This document shows, in pieces, positions 7,983-16,841 of a stretch of DNA of 64,000 bases. A program made the translations under genes and the position numbers. The first letter of the stretch is position 1. Every line of letters begins with the position of its first letter. The stretch comes from Deferrisomatales bacterium (GTDB lineage Bacteria; Desulfobacterota; Deferrisomatia; Deferrisomatales; JARGFW01): contig JARGFW010000002.1 of assembly GCA_029211085.1 (NCBI GenBank), forward strand, positions 19,091 to 83,090, given 5' to 3'. A model generated the notes under the pieces. The model made no database searches and had not been told where the DNA came from. It worked only from the letters and a program-made list of their open reading frames with translations.

Positions 7983-9430
7983 GCCCCGGCGCCGTGCGAA
8001 GACTCCCCTGGCTCCGGGGGCGGGTGCTCTGGCCAGCGGTGTTGCTGGTCCTGGGGACGGCGTTGCCCGCCCTCGGCTTGCCCGATGCAGCGGTGGCGGC
8101 GGGCATCGGCGCAGGCCTGCCCCTGGTTGCCGGGATGCCGTTCGCGGCGCTGCTGCTGTCCATCGCCGTGCTGCCCCAGGCGACCCCCAAGCTGTGGAAG
8201 CGTCACCACGGCAAGATCGCCGCAGTCTGGGGCCTGGCGGTGGCCGTGCCGTTCACCGCCGTTCTGGGGGCGGTCGCCGTGCAGGAGATCGTCAACGTGC
8301 TCCTGGCCGACTACGTGCCGTTCATCATCCTGCTCTGGACCCTGTACACCGTGACCGGGGGGTTGCTGGTGGAGGGCGGCGGCAACGGCACGCCGGCGTC
8401 CAACGCGGTGTGGCTGCTGGCGGGCACGGCCCTGGCCGGGTGGATCGGCACCACCGGCGCCGCGATGCTGCTGATCCGCCCGCTGCTGCGGGCCAATGGG
8501 TGGCGGCGGCGGCGTGCCCACACGGTGGTGTTCTTCATCTTCCTGGTGTGCAACGTCGGCGGCTCCCTCACCCCCCTGGGCGACCCGCCGCTGTTCCTGG
8601 GGTTCCTGCACGGCGTCCCGTTTCTGTGGACCCTGCGCCTGCTGCCGGTCACGGCCGCGGTGGCCGGTATGCTCCTGGGGGCGCACTTCCTGCTCGATTC
8701 GGCCCTCTTGCGGGCCGAGGATCAGGCCCCCCCGGCGCGGGCGCCGCTGCGCGTGCAGGGGGTCCACAACCTGCTGTTCCTGGGCACGGTCCTGGCGGTG
8801 GTCATCGCCAGCGGAGCGCTGGACTGGGGGGAGGTGGGGGCGCTGGGCGTGGGCCGTGACCTGGCGGGGCTCACCCGGGACGCCGCGCTGCTCCTGTGCG
8901 GAGCGCTGTCCCTGCGCACCACCCCGGGGGAACTGCGGCAGCGAAACGGGTTTTCGTGGGGCCCGATCCGCGAGGTGGCGCTGCTGTTCCCGGGAATCTT
9001 CGTGGCGATGTTGCCGGTGGTCCTGATCCTGAAGGCCGGGGCACACGGGCGTCTGGCCTCCCTGCACGGGTTCCTGGACAGCCCCGCCCACTATTTCTGG
9101 GTGACCGGCGGGTTGTCCAGCGTGCTGGACAACACCCCCACCTATCTGGTGTTCCTGGGGTCCGCCCTGGGGGCGTTCAGCCCACACCTGCAGGAGCCTG
9201 CCGCCCTGGCAGCGCTGCTGCGCGATAACGGAGGCACCCTGATGGCGATCTCGGCCGGGGCGGTGTTCATGGGAGCCACCACCTACCTGGGCAACGCGCC
9301 GAACCTGCTGGTGCGGTCCCTGGCGGAGGAGTCGGGGCTGGCCATGCCGGGGTTCTTCGCCTACGTGCTGCGCTACGCCGTACCCTTCCTGTTGCCGGCG
9401 CTCGCCGTGGCGGCGTGGGGGTTCTTCTGA
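7979..9430 (+). CDS. Sodium:proton antiporter of the CitMHS_2-like ion transporter group
   Basis: The 483-residue protein is a polytopic inner-membrane transporter with about 11-12 helices. Family hallmarks are FAALLLSIAVLPQATPKLW with the following WKRHHGKIAAVW, FFIFLVCNVGGSLTPLGDPPLFLGFL, and the late SSVLDNTPTYLVFLG plus GATTYLGNAPNLLV. These paired NxGG/DPP and DNTP/GNAPN re-entrant motifs are typical of the ion-transporter superfamily that includes NhaD. Annotated relatives are called sodium:proton antiporters. The substrate here is not proven. I start at GTG 7979, which overlaps the stop of the MprF remnant. The ORF-track start lies inside that remnant. Confidence 0.82.
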   Translation: MSPGAVRRLPWLRGRVLWPAVLLVLGTALPALGLPDAAVAAGIGAGLPLVAGMPFAALLLSIAVLPQATPKLWKRHHGKIAAVWGLAVAVPFTAVLGAVAVQEIVNVLLADYVPFIILLWTLYTVTGGLLVEGGGNGTPASNAVWLLAGTALAGWIGTTGAAMLLIRPLLRANGWRRRRAHTVVFFIFLVCNVGGSLTPLGDPPLFLGFLHGVPFLWTLRLLPVTAAVAGMLLGAHFLLDSALLRAEDQAPPARAPLRVQGVHNLLFLGTVLAVVIASGALDWGEVGALGVGRDLAGLTRDAALLLCGALSLRTTPGELRQRNGFSWGPIREVALLFPGIFVAMLPVVLILKAGAHGRLASLHGFLDSPAHYFWVTGGLSSVLDNTPTYLVFLGSALGAFSPHLQEPAALAALLRDNGGTLMAISAGAVFMGATTYLGNAPNLLVRSLAEESGLAMPGFFAYVLRYAVPFLLPALAVAAWGFF

Positions 9431-9656
9431 GATCCCACGCCTGACGACGCCCAACGGCATGAAAAGGGGGCGGCCGGCGGTCGGGAGAGCAGGGGCGGGG
9501 CCTGCCTTCCGGCGGACAAGATGCCTCTGTTTCGATGGGGTCACGAGCGAACCAGCGGTGCCCAAGGGGGCTGTTTGTAGGGAGAACCCGTGCTCCGCCG
9601 TTGGCTGCGCAACGGTCATTTCCCGTTATCGCCCGAAGTCTTTTCCGCTTTTCCGC
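9431..9656. other. Intergenic region, no gene seen
   Basis: No ORF here is supported. The downstream end leads into the promoter of the DUF5610 gene. Confidence 0.4.
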
Positions 9657-9684
9657 TAAAGCTCCTCAGGGCCTGAGCCGATTC
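9657..9684 (+). promoter_or_regulatory. Sigma-28 (FliA)-like promoter
   Basis: TAAAGCTC at 9657 and GCCGATTC at 9677 resemble the flagellar sigma-28 elements TAAAGTTT and GCCGATAA. The spacing from TAAA to GCCGAT is 16 nt, against 15 in the E. coli consensus. It ends 50 nt before the ATG of the DUF5610 gene. No flagellar genes are visible nearby, so this rests on the sequence match alone. Confidence 0.45.
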
Positions 9685-9734
9685 GAAGGGACACAACCCA
9701 CAGTGTACGAGACCCCACGGACGGAGGTCGAACC

Positions 9735-10526
9735 ATGACGAACGGAATTGTCGCGTCTCCCCCTCCCCAGCCCACGCCGTTTCGCCAGACCGAGCGCCTG
9801 CAGGAGGCGTTGAGCTACCGGTCCGAGTCCACCGACGTCCGCTACACCGACGCCGACGGGCGCTCCTTCAACCTCAGCCTGCGCACCGAGAGCATCTCCT
9901 ACGCGATGACCTACGACCGCGCCGCCCAGGTGCGCGGCGGCAGCCCGCCGGAGATCGGGCACCGCGAACACGAGCCTGCGGAGGGGCCTCGCAGGTACGG
10001 CCGCGGCCGGCACCGGGAGATCCGCAAAGAGCTCAGGGAACTGCACGAGGAGTTCCACGACCTGGAGAAGGCCCTCAAGCAGTCCGGCATCGAGGTCGAG
10101 GCCTTCAGCAAGATGCTGCACCGCATGCTGAAGTCCGTGGACCGCGGCTACCGGGATCACTTCCGCTACCGGGACCCGCTGGAGGGGGCCATCGTCGCCT
10201 CCGAGCAGGTGCACGTGGAGGCCGCGGCGGTGGGGCAGACGGCGACCCTGGCCATGGACGACGTGGACCCGGTGTACTGGAACGTGGAGAACACCGTCCA
10301 ACGCCTGGTGGATTTCGCCACGGGGCTGTACCGGGAAGGCGACCGGGGCGAGCACGTGGACAAGATGGTGGCGGCGATGCAGCGCGGCTACGCCGAAGCC
10401 GCCCAGGCGTTCGGCGGCGCGCTCCCGGAGATCGCCGACGACACCATCGAACTCGCCGTGCAGAGGCTGGAGGAGTGGGCCGCGGGCGACCCCGCACAGG
10501 AACCGGTTCTCGATCTGGTGGCCTGA
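9735..10526 (+). CDS. DUF5610 domain protein
   Basis: The 263-residue protein has no signal peptide. Its N-terminal half includes YTDADGRSFNLSLRTESISY, followed by a highly charged coiled-coil-prone stretch (about residues 95-135, RKELRELHEEFHDLEKAL). The C-terminal part, KMVAAMQRGYAEAAQAFGG then LPEIADDTIELAVQRLEEW, matches the DUF5610 pattern. Function is unknown. The sigma-28-like promoter just upstream would place it in the motility regulon, which fits reports of this domain among flagellum-associated genes only loosely. The gene is monocistronic and ends in a strong hairpin. Confidence 0.75.
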   Translation: MTNGIVASPPPQPTPFRQTERLQEALSYRSESTDVRYTDADGRSFNLSLRTESISYAMTYDRAAQVRGGSPPEIGHREHEPAEGPRRYGRGRHREIRKELRELHEEFHDLEKALKQSGIEVEAFSKMLHRMLKSVDRGYRDHFRYRDPLEGAIVASEQVHVEAAAVGQTATLAMDDVDPVYWNVENTVQRLVDFATGLYREGDRGEHVDKMVAAMQRGYAEAAQAFGGALPEIADDTIELAVQRLEEWAAGDPAQEPVLDLVA

Positions 10527-10554
10527 GCGGAGCCGCGCGCCTCAGGGAAGGTCC

Positions 10555-10580
10555 GGAGCCGCCCCCCGTGGGGCGGCTCC
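10555..10580 (+). terminator. Rho-independent-type hairpin between convergent genes
   Basis: A perfect 11-bp stem (GGAGCCGCCCC / GGGGCGGCTCC) with a 4-nt loop lies 28 nt after the DUF5610 stop and 20 nt from the end of the convergent TPR gene. The T tract is poor (GCTATTTCG), so it may serve both directions as a strong hairpin. Confidence 0.65.
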
Positions 10581-10600
10581 GCTATTTCGTGGGGGGTGGG

Positions 10601-12889
10601 TCAGGGGGTCAGTTCTTCGAGGAGTTGTCCGGCGTCGAACGCCCAGTCCCCCTTCTGTTTGGCGTCCAACGCCTCCCGCAGCAACTGGATCGACTGCTCC
10701 TTCTTGCCCAGTTTGGCGTACACCGCCCCCAGGTGGTAGGCGATCTCGGGGTGTTCGGGCATCGCGGTGCGGGCCTGCTCGATGTTGCGAGCCGCCCCCT
10801 CGTAGGAACCCATGCGGTACTGCACCCAGCCCAGGGTATCGCGGGTGAACGGGTTGTCCGGGGCGGCCTCCACCGCCTGCTCGGCCAACTGCAGGGCCTC
10901 CGGGCGCCGGTTATCGTCCGCGGCGTAGATCACCGCCAGGTTGTTGGCCGCCACCGGGTGTCCGGGGGCGTAGGCCAGGATGCGCCGGTACAGGGCAGCG
11001 GCGTCTTCGCCGCGCCGCTGGCTCTCGTACACGCCGGCCAGCAACAACAGGCTGGAGGTGCGCTGGGGGGCGGCGGCCAGGGCTTTCTGCAGCGCGGTCA
11101 CCGCTGCCGCCGAGTCCCCCGCCGCCAGGGCCAGCCGCGCCTCCAACTCCCGGGTTTCCGGCCGGTCGCCGTCCACCGCCAGGCTGCGCAGCAACAGGGC
11201 CTGGGCCGTATCCAGTTCTCGCCGCCCCAGATGGTAGGAAGCCAGGGCGTCGAGAACCGCCGGCACCTCCCCGTTCTTCTTCAGGAACCCTGTGGCGGCG
11301 GGCGCCACCTGCTCGTGGCGCCCCAGTCGGGCCAGGGCACCCATCTCCCGCAGCAGCGGCTCCACCGCCGCCGGGGCCAGTTCCCTGGTGCGGCGAAACT
11401 CGGCCAGGGAGGGCTCGTGGCGCCCCTGGGCGGCCAGGGCCTGGCCCAACAACAGGTGCAGTCCCGGGTCGTCGGGGGCACCCTTCAGGAGTTCGCCCAG
11501 CGCGCCCTCGGCCTCGGCAGCCTTGCCGGACTCCAACAGGGCGCGGGCCCGCACCCGAAGCGCGGTGGGATCCCCGGGCCGCCCCTTGAGCACCTGCGCT
11601 GCCCGCTCCAGGGCCGCCTCCGGGCGCCCGAGTTCCAGGTTGACCTTGGCCAGGTCCTGCAGGGCGAAGAAGTGGGCGGGCACCTCGTCGAGCACCTTGA
11701 GGTAGGCCGCCCGGGCCTTCTCCCAGTCCCGGCCCATGGCGTAGGCCTTGCCCAGGAACAGGTTCGCGTTCACCGAGTCGGGGGCCTCGCGCACGATCTG
11801 CTCCAGGGCCGTGGTGCCCTCCGCCAGGCGACCCTGCACGATGTCGAGCCGGGCTTGCAGCAGCCGGGCGTTGCGGTCGTCCGGGGCCTGGGCCAGGAGC
11901 TTCTCCACCAGCGGCTCGGCGGCGGTGTCGTCCCCCTCCAGCAGGTACAGGTTGGCCAGGCGCGCCAGGGTCTGGGCGTGGTCCGGTGCCAGGGTCTGCA
12001 CCTCCTGCAGGGTGTCCCTTGCCTGGGGCAGGTCGCCGATCAGGGAGTAGAAATTGGCCAGCTCTCCCAGGGCCGCGAGCCTGGCTTGGGAATCTTCACC
12101 GGCGCCGGTGAGGCCTTTGCGCAGCAGCGCCTCGGCGGCCGGGGCATCGCCCCGCTTGAGGCGATACAGGGCCACCGCCTTGAGCGCTCCGGGGTTGCCC
12201 GCGGACAGGTTCTCCACCTCCCCCATCAGGCGGTCGGCCGCTTCGAAGTCTTTCTGCTGGGCCAGCAGGTTGGCCAGCACCACCCGCAGGGTGGCACTGG
12301 GGGGGATCGTGCCAAGGCCATCGCGCAGCACGGCCGTGGCCTTCTCCAGCTGGTTGTTCGTGGCGTGCAGTCGGGCCAGCTCCACCCACAGAAGTTCGTT
12401 GTCGGGGGCCAGTTCCACGGCCCTCTGGGCCGCCGCCACCGCCCCTTCCCGGTCTTCCAGACCGGCCTTGGCGCGGCCCACCAGGGCGTGGCCTTCGAAC
12501 CGCTCGGGCAGCAGCTCGGTAGCCTTCTGGGCATGCTCCAAAGCGTCCTGGTAGCGCCTGCCCAGCAGCAGGAACGTGGCCACCTGGAGGCGGGCCTCCC
12601 CATCCTCGGGGGCCAGACTCACCACCTCCTGAAACTCCCGGAACGCGTTGGCAGGGTCGTTGAGCCGCAGATACACCCGCCCCAGGGCGCGGCGGGCCTC
12701 GGCGTTGCGGGGTTCGAGCTGAACGGCGTTGCGCAGCTCGATCGATGCCTCCGTCAGCCTGCCGTCCTCCTCGTAGGTCGCTGCGCGCTGACGATGCTCC
12801 TCCGCACGCTCGGCCACGCCGCCGAACGCGGCACTTCCGGCCAGCAGCAGCCCACCCAGCACCCACCCCGACCACATCCATCCCCGCAT
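10601..12889 (-). CDS. Large tetratricopeptide-repeat protein, secreted or periplasmic
   Basis: The 762-residue protein begins with a signal peptide (MRGWMWSGWVLGGLLLAGSAAFGG). It then consists almost entirely of TPR units of about 34 residues, roughly 20 in number, for example AEARRALGRVYLRLNDPANAF and ARLANLYLLEGDDTAAEPLV. No enzymatic domain is visible. The arrangement resembles the long TPR proteins associated with exopolysaccharide or PEP-CTERM export systems (PrsT-type). No such system is nearby and no PEP-CTERM motif is present, so only a scaffold role can be claimed. It is convergent with the DUF5610 gene and divergent from metY. Confidence 0.85.
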   Translation of the reverse strand: MRGWMWSGWVLGGLLLAGSAAFGGVAERAEEHRQRAATYEEDGRLTEASIELRNAVQLEPRNAEARRALGRVYLRLNDPANAFREFQEVVSLAPEDGEARLQVATFLLLGRRYQDALEHAQKATELLPERFEGHALVGRAKAGLEDREGAVAAAQRAVELAPDNELLWVELARLHATNNQLEKATAVLRDGLGTIPPSATLRVVLANLLAQQKDFEAADRLMGEVENLSAGNPGALKAVALYRLKRGDAPAAEALLRKGLTGAGEDSQARLAALGELANFYSLIGDLPQARDTLQEVQTLAPDHAQTLARLANLYLLEGDDTAAEPLVEKLLAQAPDDRNARLLQARLDIVQGRLAEGTTALEQIVREAPDSVNANLFLGKAYAMGRDWEKARAAYLKVLDEVPAHFFALQDLAKVNLELGRPEAALERAAQVLKGRPGDPTALRVRARALLESGKAAEAEGALGELLKGAPDDPGLHLLLGQALAAQGRHEPSLAEFRRTRELAPAAVEPLLREMGALARLGRHEQVAPAATGFLKKNGEVPAVLDALASYHLGRRELDTAQALLLRSLAVDGDRPETRELEARLALAAGDSAAAVTALQKALAAAPQRTSSLLLLAGVYESQRRGEDAAALYRRILAYAPGHPVAANNLAVIYAADDNRRPEALQLAEQAVEAAPDNPFTRDTLGWVQYRMGSYEGAARNIEQARTAMPEHPEIAYHLGAVYAKLGKKEQSIQLLREALDAKQKGDWAFDAGQLLEELTP

Positions 12890-13036
12890 CGCCGACTCCT
12901 GTCCCGTGGTCTACACCGAAAGGATAATCATAGCCGATGTCTGAGCGGCGGGGAAATTCCCCGGGGGTGGAGCCCCTGTGGCGGCATAGGCCGGCCCGAT
13001 GGAGGTCATCTCCGGGCCACTTCCTGTCCATTCCCC

Positions 13037-13065
13037 TTGACGTTCACACAAAATTCCTGTAGTCA
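13037..13065 (+). promoter_or_regulatory. Possible sigma-70 promoter of metY
   Basis: TTGACG (13037) and TAGTCA (13060) are separated by 17 nt and lie 42 nt upstream of the chosen metY start. The -35 is good and the -10 is weak. No SAM-riboswitch-like structure was recognised here. Confidence 0.4.
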
Positions 13066-13106
13066 TTCCACAATCACAACAGTCGACAATGCCACGGAGG
13101 ATTCCC

Positions 13107-14399
13107 ATGCCCTGGAAAACCGAGACCCTCGCCCTGCACGCCGGCCAGGAGCCGGACCCCGCCACCGGGAGCCGGGCGGTGCCGATCCACCAGACCAGCA
13201 GCTACGTGTTCCGCGACGCCGAACACGCCGCCAACCTGTTCGCCCTCAAAGAGCTGGGGAACATCTACACCCGGCTGATGAACCCCACCACCGACGTGTT
13301 CGAACGGCGCATGGCGGCCCTGGAGGGGGGCACCGCCGCCCTGGCCCTGTCCTCGGGAATGGCGGCGGAGACCGCCGCCCTGCTGTGCGCGGTGGAGACC
13401 GGCTACGAGATCGTCGCCGCCACCAGCCTCTACGGCGGCACCCGCACCCTGCTGCAGCACACCCTGCCCAAGATGGGCATCCGCACGGTGTTCGTGGACC
13501 CCAGGGACCCGGAGAACTTCCGCGCGGGGCTCACCGGCCGCACCCGGGCCATCTACGCCGAGTCCGTGGGCAACCCCAAGCTCGACACCCTGGACCTGGC
13601 CGCGGTGGCGGCGATAGCCCGGGAAGCCGGGGTGCCGTTCATCGTGGACAACACCATGCCCACCGCCTTTCTGCTGAAACCCCTGGAGCACGGGGCGGAT
13701 GTCGTGGTGGCGTCGGCCACCAAGTTCATCGGCGGCCACGGCACCAGCATCGGCGGCGTGATCGTGGACGGCGGCACCTTCGACTGGGGCAACGGGCGCT
13801 TCCCCCACTTCACCGAGCCGGACCCCAGCTACCACGGGCTGCGGGCCTGGGACACCTTCCGCGACTTCGCCGGCATGGGCAACGTGACCTTCGCCATGAA
13901 GCTGCGCCTGCAGTGGCTGCGGGACACCGGCGCCTGTGCCAGCCCGTTCAACTCGTTCCTGTTCCTCCAGGGGTTGGAAACCCTGCCCCTGCGCATGGAG
14001 CGCCACTCGGAGAACGCCCTGGCCGTGGCCCGCTTCCTGGAAACCCATCCCAAGGTGGCCTGGGTCAGCTACCCGGGCCTGCCCACCCACCCGAGCCACG
14101 ACCTGGCCCGCCGCTACCACCATCGCGGCCTGTTCGGAGCCATCGTCGGCTTCGGCATCGCCGGCGGGGCGGCAGCGGGGTCGGCGTTCATCGACCGGCT
14201 GGGGCTGTTCAGCCACCTGGCCAACATCGGCGACGCCAAGAGCCTGGCGATCCATCCGGCGAGCACCACCCACCAGCAGCTCGGCGCGGAGGAGCAGCTG
14301 GCCGCCGGGGTGACCCCGGAGTTCGTGCGGCTGTCGGTGGGGCTGGAGCACAGCGACGACCTGCTGGAAGACCTGGACCAGGCCCTGAACGGAGGGTGA
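13107..14399 (+). CDS. metY: O-acetylhomoserine sulfhydrylase-type Cys/Met metabolism PLP enzyme
   Basis: The 430-residue protein opens with ETLALHAGQEPDPATGSRAVPIHQTSSYVF, the standard start of O-acetylhomoserine (thiol)-lyases. These make homocysteine from O-acetylhomoserine and sulfide. The pyridoxal-phosphate lysine is in SATKFIGGHGTSIGG, and the phosphate-contacting YxR motif is in NIYTRLMNPT. The long insertion near residues 225-245 (DWGNGRFPHFTEPDPSYHG) separates MetY from cystathionine gamma-synthases. The ATG at 13107 has GGAGG 8 nt upstream, so I prefer it to the ORF-track start six codons earlier. The gene is monocistronic with no other methionine genes adjacent. Confidence 0.9.
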   Translation: MPWKTETLALHAGQEPDPATGSRAVPIHQTSSYVFRDAEHAANLFALKELGNIYTRLMNPTTDVFERRMAALEGGTAALALSSGMAAETAALLCAVETGYEIVAATSLYGGTRTLLQHTLPKMGIRTVFVDPRDPENFRAGLTGRTRAIYAESVGNPKLDTLDLAAVAAIAREAGVPFIVDNTMPTAFLLKPLEHGADVVVASATKFIGGHGTSIGGVIVDGGTFDWGNGRFPHFTEPDPSYHGLRAWDTFRDFAGMGNVTFAMKLRLQWLRDTGACASPFNSFLFLQGLETLPLRMERHSENALAVARFLETHPKVAWVSYPGLPTHPSHDLARRYHHRGLFGAIVGFGIAGGAAAGSAFIDRLGLFSHLANIGDAKSLAIHPASTTHQQLGAEEQLAAGVTPEFVRLSVGLEHSDDLLEDLDQALNGG

Positions 14400-14470
14400 A
14401 GGGTACGCCTCCGGCGGGGGAGGTGCGCGCCGGACGCGACGGGCGACCGCCCGCTGTGGCAACCGAGAAG

Positions 14471-14512
14471 AAAGAGGGCCACGCGCGCCGTAGCGGCGCC
14501 GTGGCCCTCGCC
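14471..14512 (-). terminator. Intrinsic terminator of the orphan molybdenum-hydroxylase gene
   Basis: GAGGGCCACG and CGTGGCCCTC pair around an inner GCGCC/GGCGC helix. Read on the minus strand, the stem is followed by TTTCTTCT, giving a good U-rich tail. It lies 50 nt after the minus-strand stop at 14562 and can also stop metY transcripts. Confidence 0.75.
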
Positions 14513-14561
14513 ATCTCAGCCTTCCGCATCCCCGCCCCGGCCGGCGGCGGCCGGGAACCCC

Positions 14562-16841
14562 CTACCGCTTGCCCTGGAGCAGCTTGAGCACCTGGTCCGG
14601 CGTGACGGGAACGCGGGTGGGCCGGACCTTCAGCGCGTCGGCGATGGCGTTGGTGATCGCCGGCAGTACCGCGATGTGCAGGGCTTCCGAGGCTTCCTTG
14701 GCGCCGTAGGGCCCGCTCGGGTCGAGGCTCTCGACGATGAGGGTCTGCATCTCGGGCACATCGGCCGCGCCCGGGAGCCCGTACTCGACGAGGTTGGTGC
14801 TGAAGGTCTGGCCGGAGTCGAACGCGAGCTGCTCCAACAGGGCCTGGCCGAGGCCGAAAGCGATGGAACAGTGGCTCTGCCCTTCGACGGCTGTCGGGTT
14901 GATGGCGAACCCGCAGTCCTGGGCCCCGGTCATCCCGAGGATGTGGATCGCGCCGGAGTCCGGATCCACCTCTACCTCGGCCACGGCCGCGCCGTAGCTG
15001 TAGGTGCCGGTGACCTGGCCCTGCTGGCGCCCGGGGGTCGTCCAGTCCCGGGTGTAGTTGATGTCGGGCCGGAAGTGGCCCTTCCCGGAGATCGGCTTGC
15101 CCTTCTGCAACGCCTTGATGACCAGCGACCGGATCAGCACGCGCTGGGCCGGGCTGCCGACCACCTGGGCGAAGCCGTCGGCCAGCACGATGTCTTCGGG
15201 CGCGGCTTCGAGCTTCTCCGCGGCCTGTTCCAGGAGCTGCCGCCGGGCGTCCTTGGCCGCCTCCCACACGGCGTTGGCCGAGACGTACGTCGCGGACATG
15301 CTGTAGCTGCCGGGGTCCAGGGGCGTGAGCTGGGTGTCGGCCGAGACCAGGGCGATCTCGGCCATGGGCACGCCGAGCTGATCGGCGGCGATCTGCACCA
15401 TCATGCTGTCGTTGCCCTGGCCGTTGTCGGTGGTGCCCGTGAAGAGCGTCGCGCCGCCCTCTTCGTTGAAGTGGATGTGCGCGGTGGACCCGGAGCGAAA
15501 GCCCATGTTGAAGCCGACGATGGACGACCCGCAGGCGACGCCGACCCCCCGGAGCCCGCGTCCGGCAGGTTTCGTCTTGCCGTAGCCCGCCGCTGCGGCG
15601 GACCTCTCGATCGCCTCCCGGAGCCCGCTGCTGGTCACCGTCGACCCGCTGTTGGTGGTCTCCCCCGTGTTCATGATGTTCCGCAGCCGCATCTCCACCG
15701 GGTCGATCCCGAGTTCCCTGGCCAGGCCGTCCAACAACGTCTCGAAGACGTAGTAGATCTGGTTGATGCCGTGGCCCTTCATCGCCCCCCGGATCGAGTT
15801 GTTGGTGTAGGCGCGGGTGGCGCGGTAGCGGACGTTCGGGATCCGGTAGGTGGCCTCGATGGTCGCGTAGGGCACGGAGATGGCGATCTGGCCCGTGCTG
15901 TTGTAGGCGCCGCCGTCCACCAGGATGTCGGCCTCGAACCCGGTCACCACGCCGCGGGCGTCGGCGCCGAGCTTCACCCGCGCGTGCCAGGGGTGCTTCT
16001 GTCGGGTGACCGTGAAGGTCTCCTCCCGGGAGTAGCGGATCTTCACCGGCTTGCCGGTCTTCATGGAGAGGAGCGCGGCGCAGTAGTCGGCCGGGGAGAC
16101 CTCGGAGCGGCCCCCGAACCCGCCGCCGATCTGGGCCTTGAGCACCCGCACCTTGTGCGGCGGAATCCCCAGGGTGTTGGAGAGCCCCTTCTGCTTGGTG
16201 AACGGGCTCTGGTGGGGCATCCACATGTCCAGCTGCCCGGTGGCCGGGTCGTAGGACGCCAGGGACACGTACGGCTCCAACTGGCAGTGGGAGAGGGCGG
16301 CGAGGTCGAACGTCTCCTCCAACACCGCGGCGGAGCCCTTCCAGGCACCCTCCAGGTCGCCGAAGTCGAGGCCCACGGTGGCGCTCACGTTGTCCGGGGC
16401 GTGGTCGTGGAGCACCGGTGCCCCCTCCTTCAGGGCCGCGGCCGGGTCGAACACGGCGGGCAGCACTTCGTACTCCACGCGGATCAGGCCCAGCGCCTCC
16501 TCGGCCGTGTCCCGGTCCACGGCGGCCACGGCGGCGACCTCGTCGCCCACGTAGCGCACCTTGTCCAGCGCCAGCAGGTACTGGTCGCGGCTGTGGGGAA
16601 ACACACCATACTTCTCGCCGGGGCCGTCGCGGCCGGTCACGACGGCCCGGACGCCCTTGAGGGAGACGGCCCGGCTCACGTCGATCGCGCGGATGCGGGC
16701 GTGGGGGTGGGGGCTGCGCAGGATGGCGCCGTGGAGCATGTGGGGGAGCTGGATGTCGTCGGTGAACCGGGCCGCGCCCTGGGCCTTGCCTGCGGCGTCG
16801 ATCCTCGGGACCCCGCGTCCAACCAGTGTACCTATTGCCAT
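14562..16841 (-). CDS. Xanthine-dehydrogenase-family molybdopterin-binding large subunit, orphan
   Basis: The 759-residue protein is a complete molybdenum-hydroxylase catalytic subunit. It shows GKAQGAARFTDDIQLPHMLHG at the N-terminus, the molybdopterin loop QIGGGFGGRSEVSP, TDNGQGNDSMMVQIAAD, and the active-site region GPYGAKEASEAL with the conserved glutamate. Such subunits hydroxylate aldehydes, purines or aromatic acyl-CoA/N-heterocycles. The GAKEASE variant reminds me of 4-hydroxybenzoyl-CoA-reductase-like members, but the substrate cannot be read from sequence. Enzymes of this family normally need FAD and [2Fe-2S] subunits, and neither is adjacent here. It could borrow those encoded at 38.8-40.2 kb. 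It is monocistronic with its own terminator. Confidence 0.85.
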   Translation of the reverse strand: MAIGTLVGRGVPRIDAAGKAQGAARFTDDIQLPHMLHGAILRSPHPHARIRAIDVSRAVSLKGVRAVVTGRDGPGEKYGVFPHSRDQYLLALDKVRYVGDEVAAVAAVDRDTAEEALGLIRVEYEVLPAVFDPAAALKEGAPVLHDHAPDNVSATVGLDFGDLEGAWKGSAAVLEETFDLAALSHCQLEPYVSLASYDPATGQLDMWMPHQSPFTKQKGLSNTLGIPPHKVRVLKAQIGGGFGGRSEVSPADYCAALLSMKTGKPVKIRYSREETFTVTRQKHPWHARVKLGADARGVVTGFEADILVDGGAYNSTGQIAISVPYATIEATYRIPNVRYRATRAYTNNSIRGAMKGHGINQIYYVFETLLDGLARELGIDPVEMRLRNIMNTGETTNSGSTVTSSGLREAIERSAAAAGYGKTKPAGRGLRGVGVACGSSIVGFNMGFRSGSTAHIHFNEEGGATLFTGTTDNGQGNDSMMVQIAADQLGVPMAEIALVSADTQLTPLDPGSYSMSATYVSANAVWEAAKDARRQLLEQAAEKLEAAPEDIVLADGFAQVVGSPAQRVLIRSLVIKALQKGKPISGKGHFRPDINYTRDWTTPGRQQGQVTGTYSYGAAVAEVEVDPDSGAIHILGMTGAQDCGFAINPTAVEGQSHCSIAFGLGQALLEQLAFDSGQTFSTNLVEYGLPGAADVPEMQTLIVESLDPSGPYGAKEASEALHIAVLPAITNAIADALKVRPTRVPVTPDQVLKLLQGKR

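Noticed and set aside
7850-9619. 589-aa minus-strand ORF opposite the antiporter
   Set aside because: Gln/Arg/His-rich shadow of a membrane-protein gene, with no family features.
13037-13065. Reading the metY promoter region as a Pho box
   Set aside because: The TTCACAC/TAGTCAT words do not fit the 7-4-7 pattern or the CGGTAAC half-site found near pst.
10475-14587. 1370-aa plus-strand ORF
   Set aside because: Reads antisense through the TPR gene and out of frame through metY. Composition is typical of a shadow frame.
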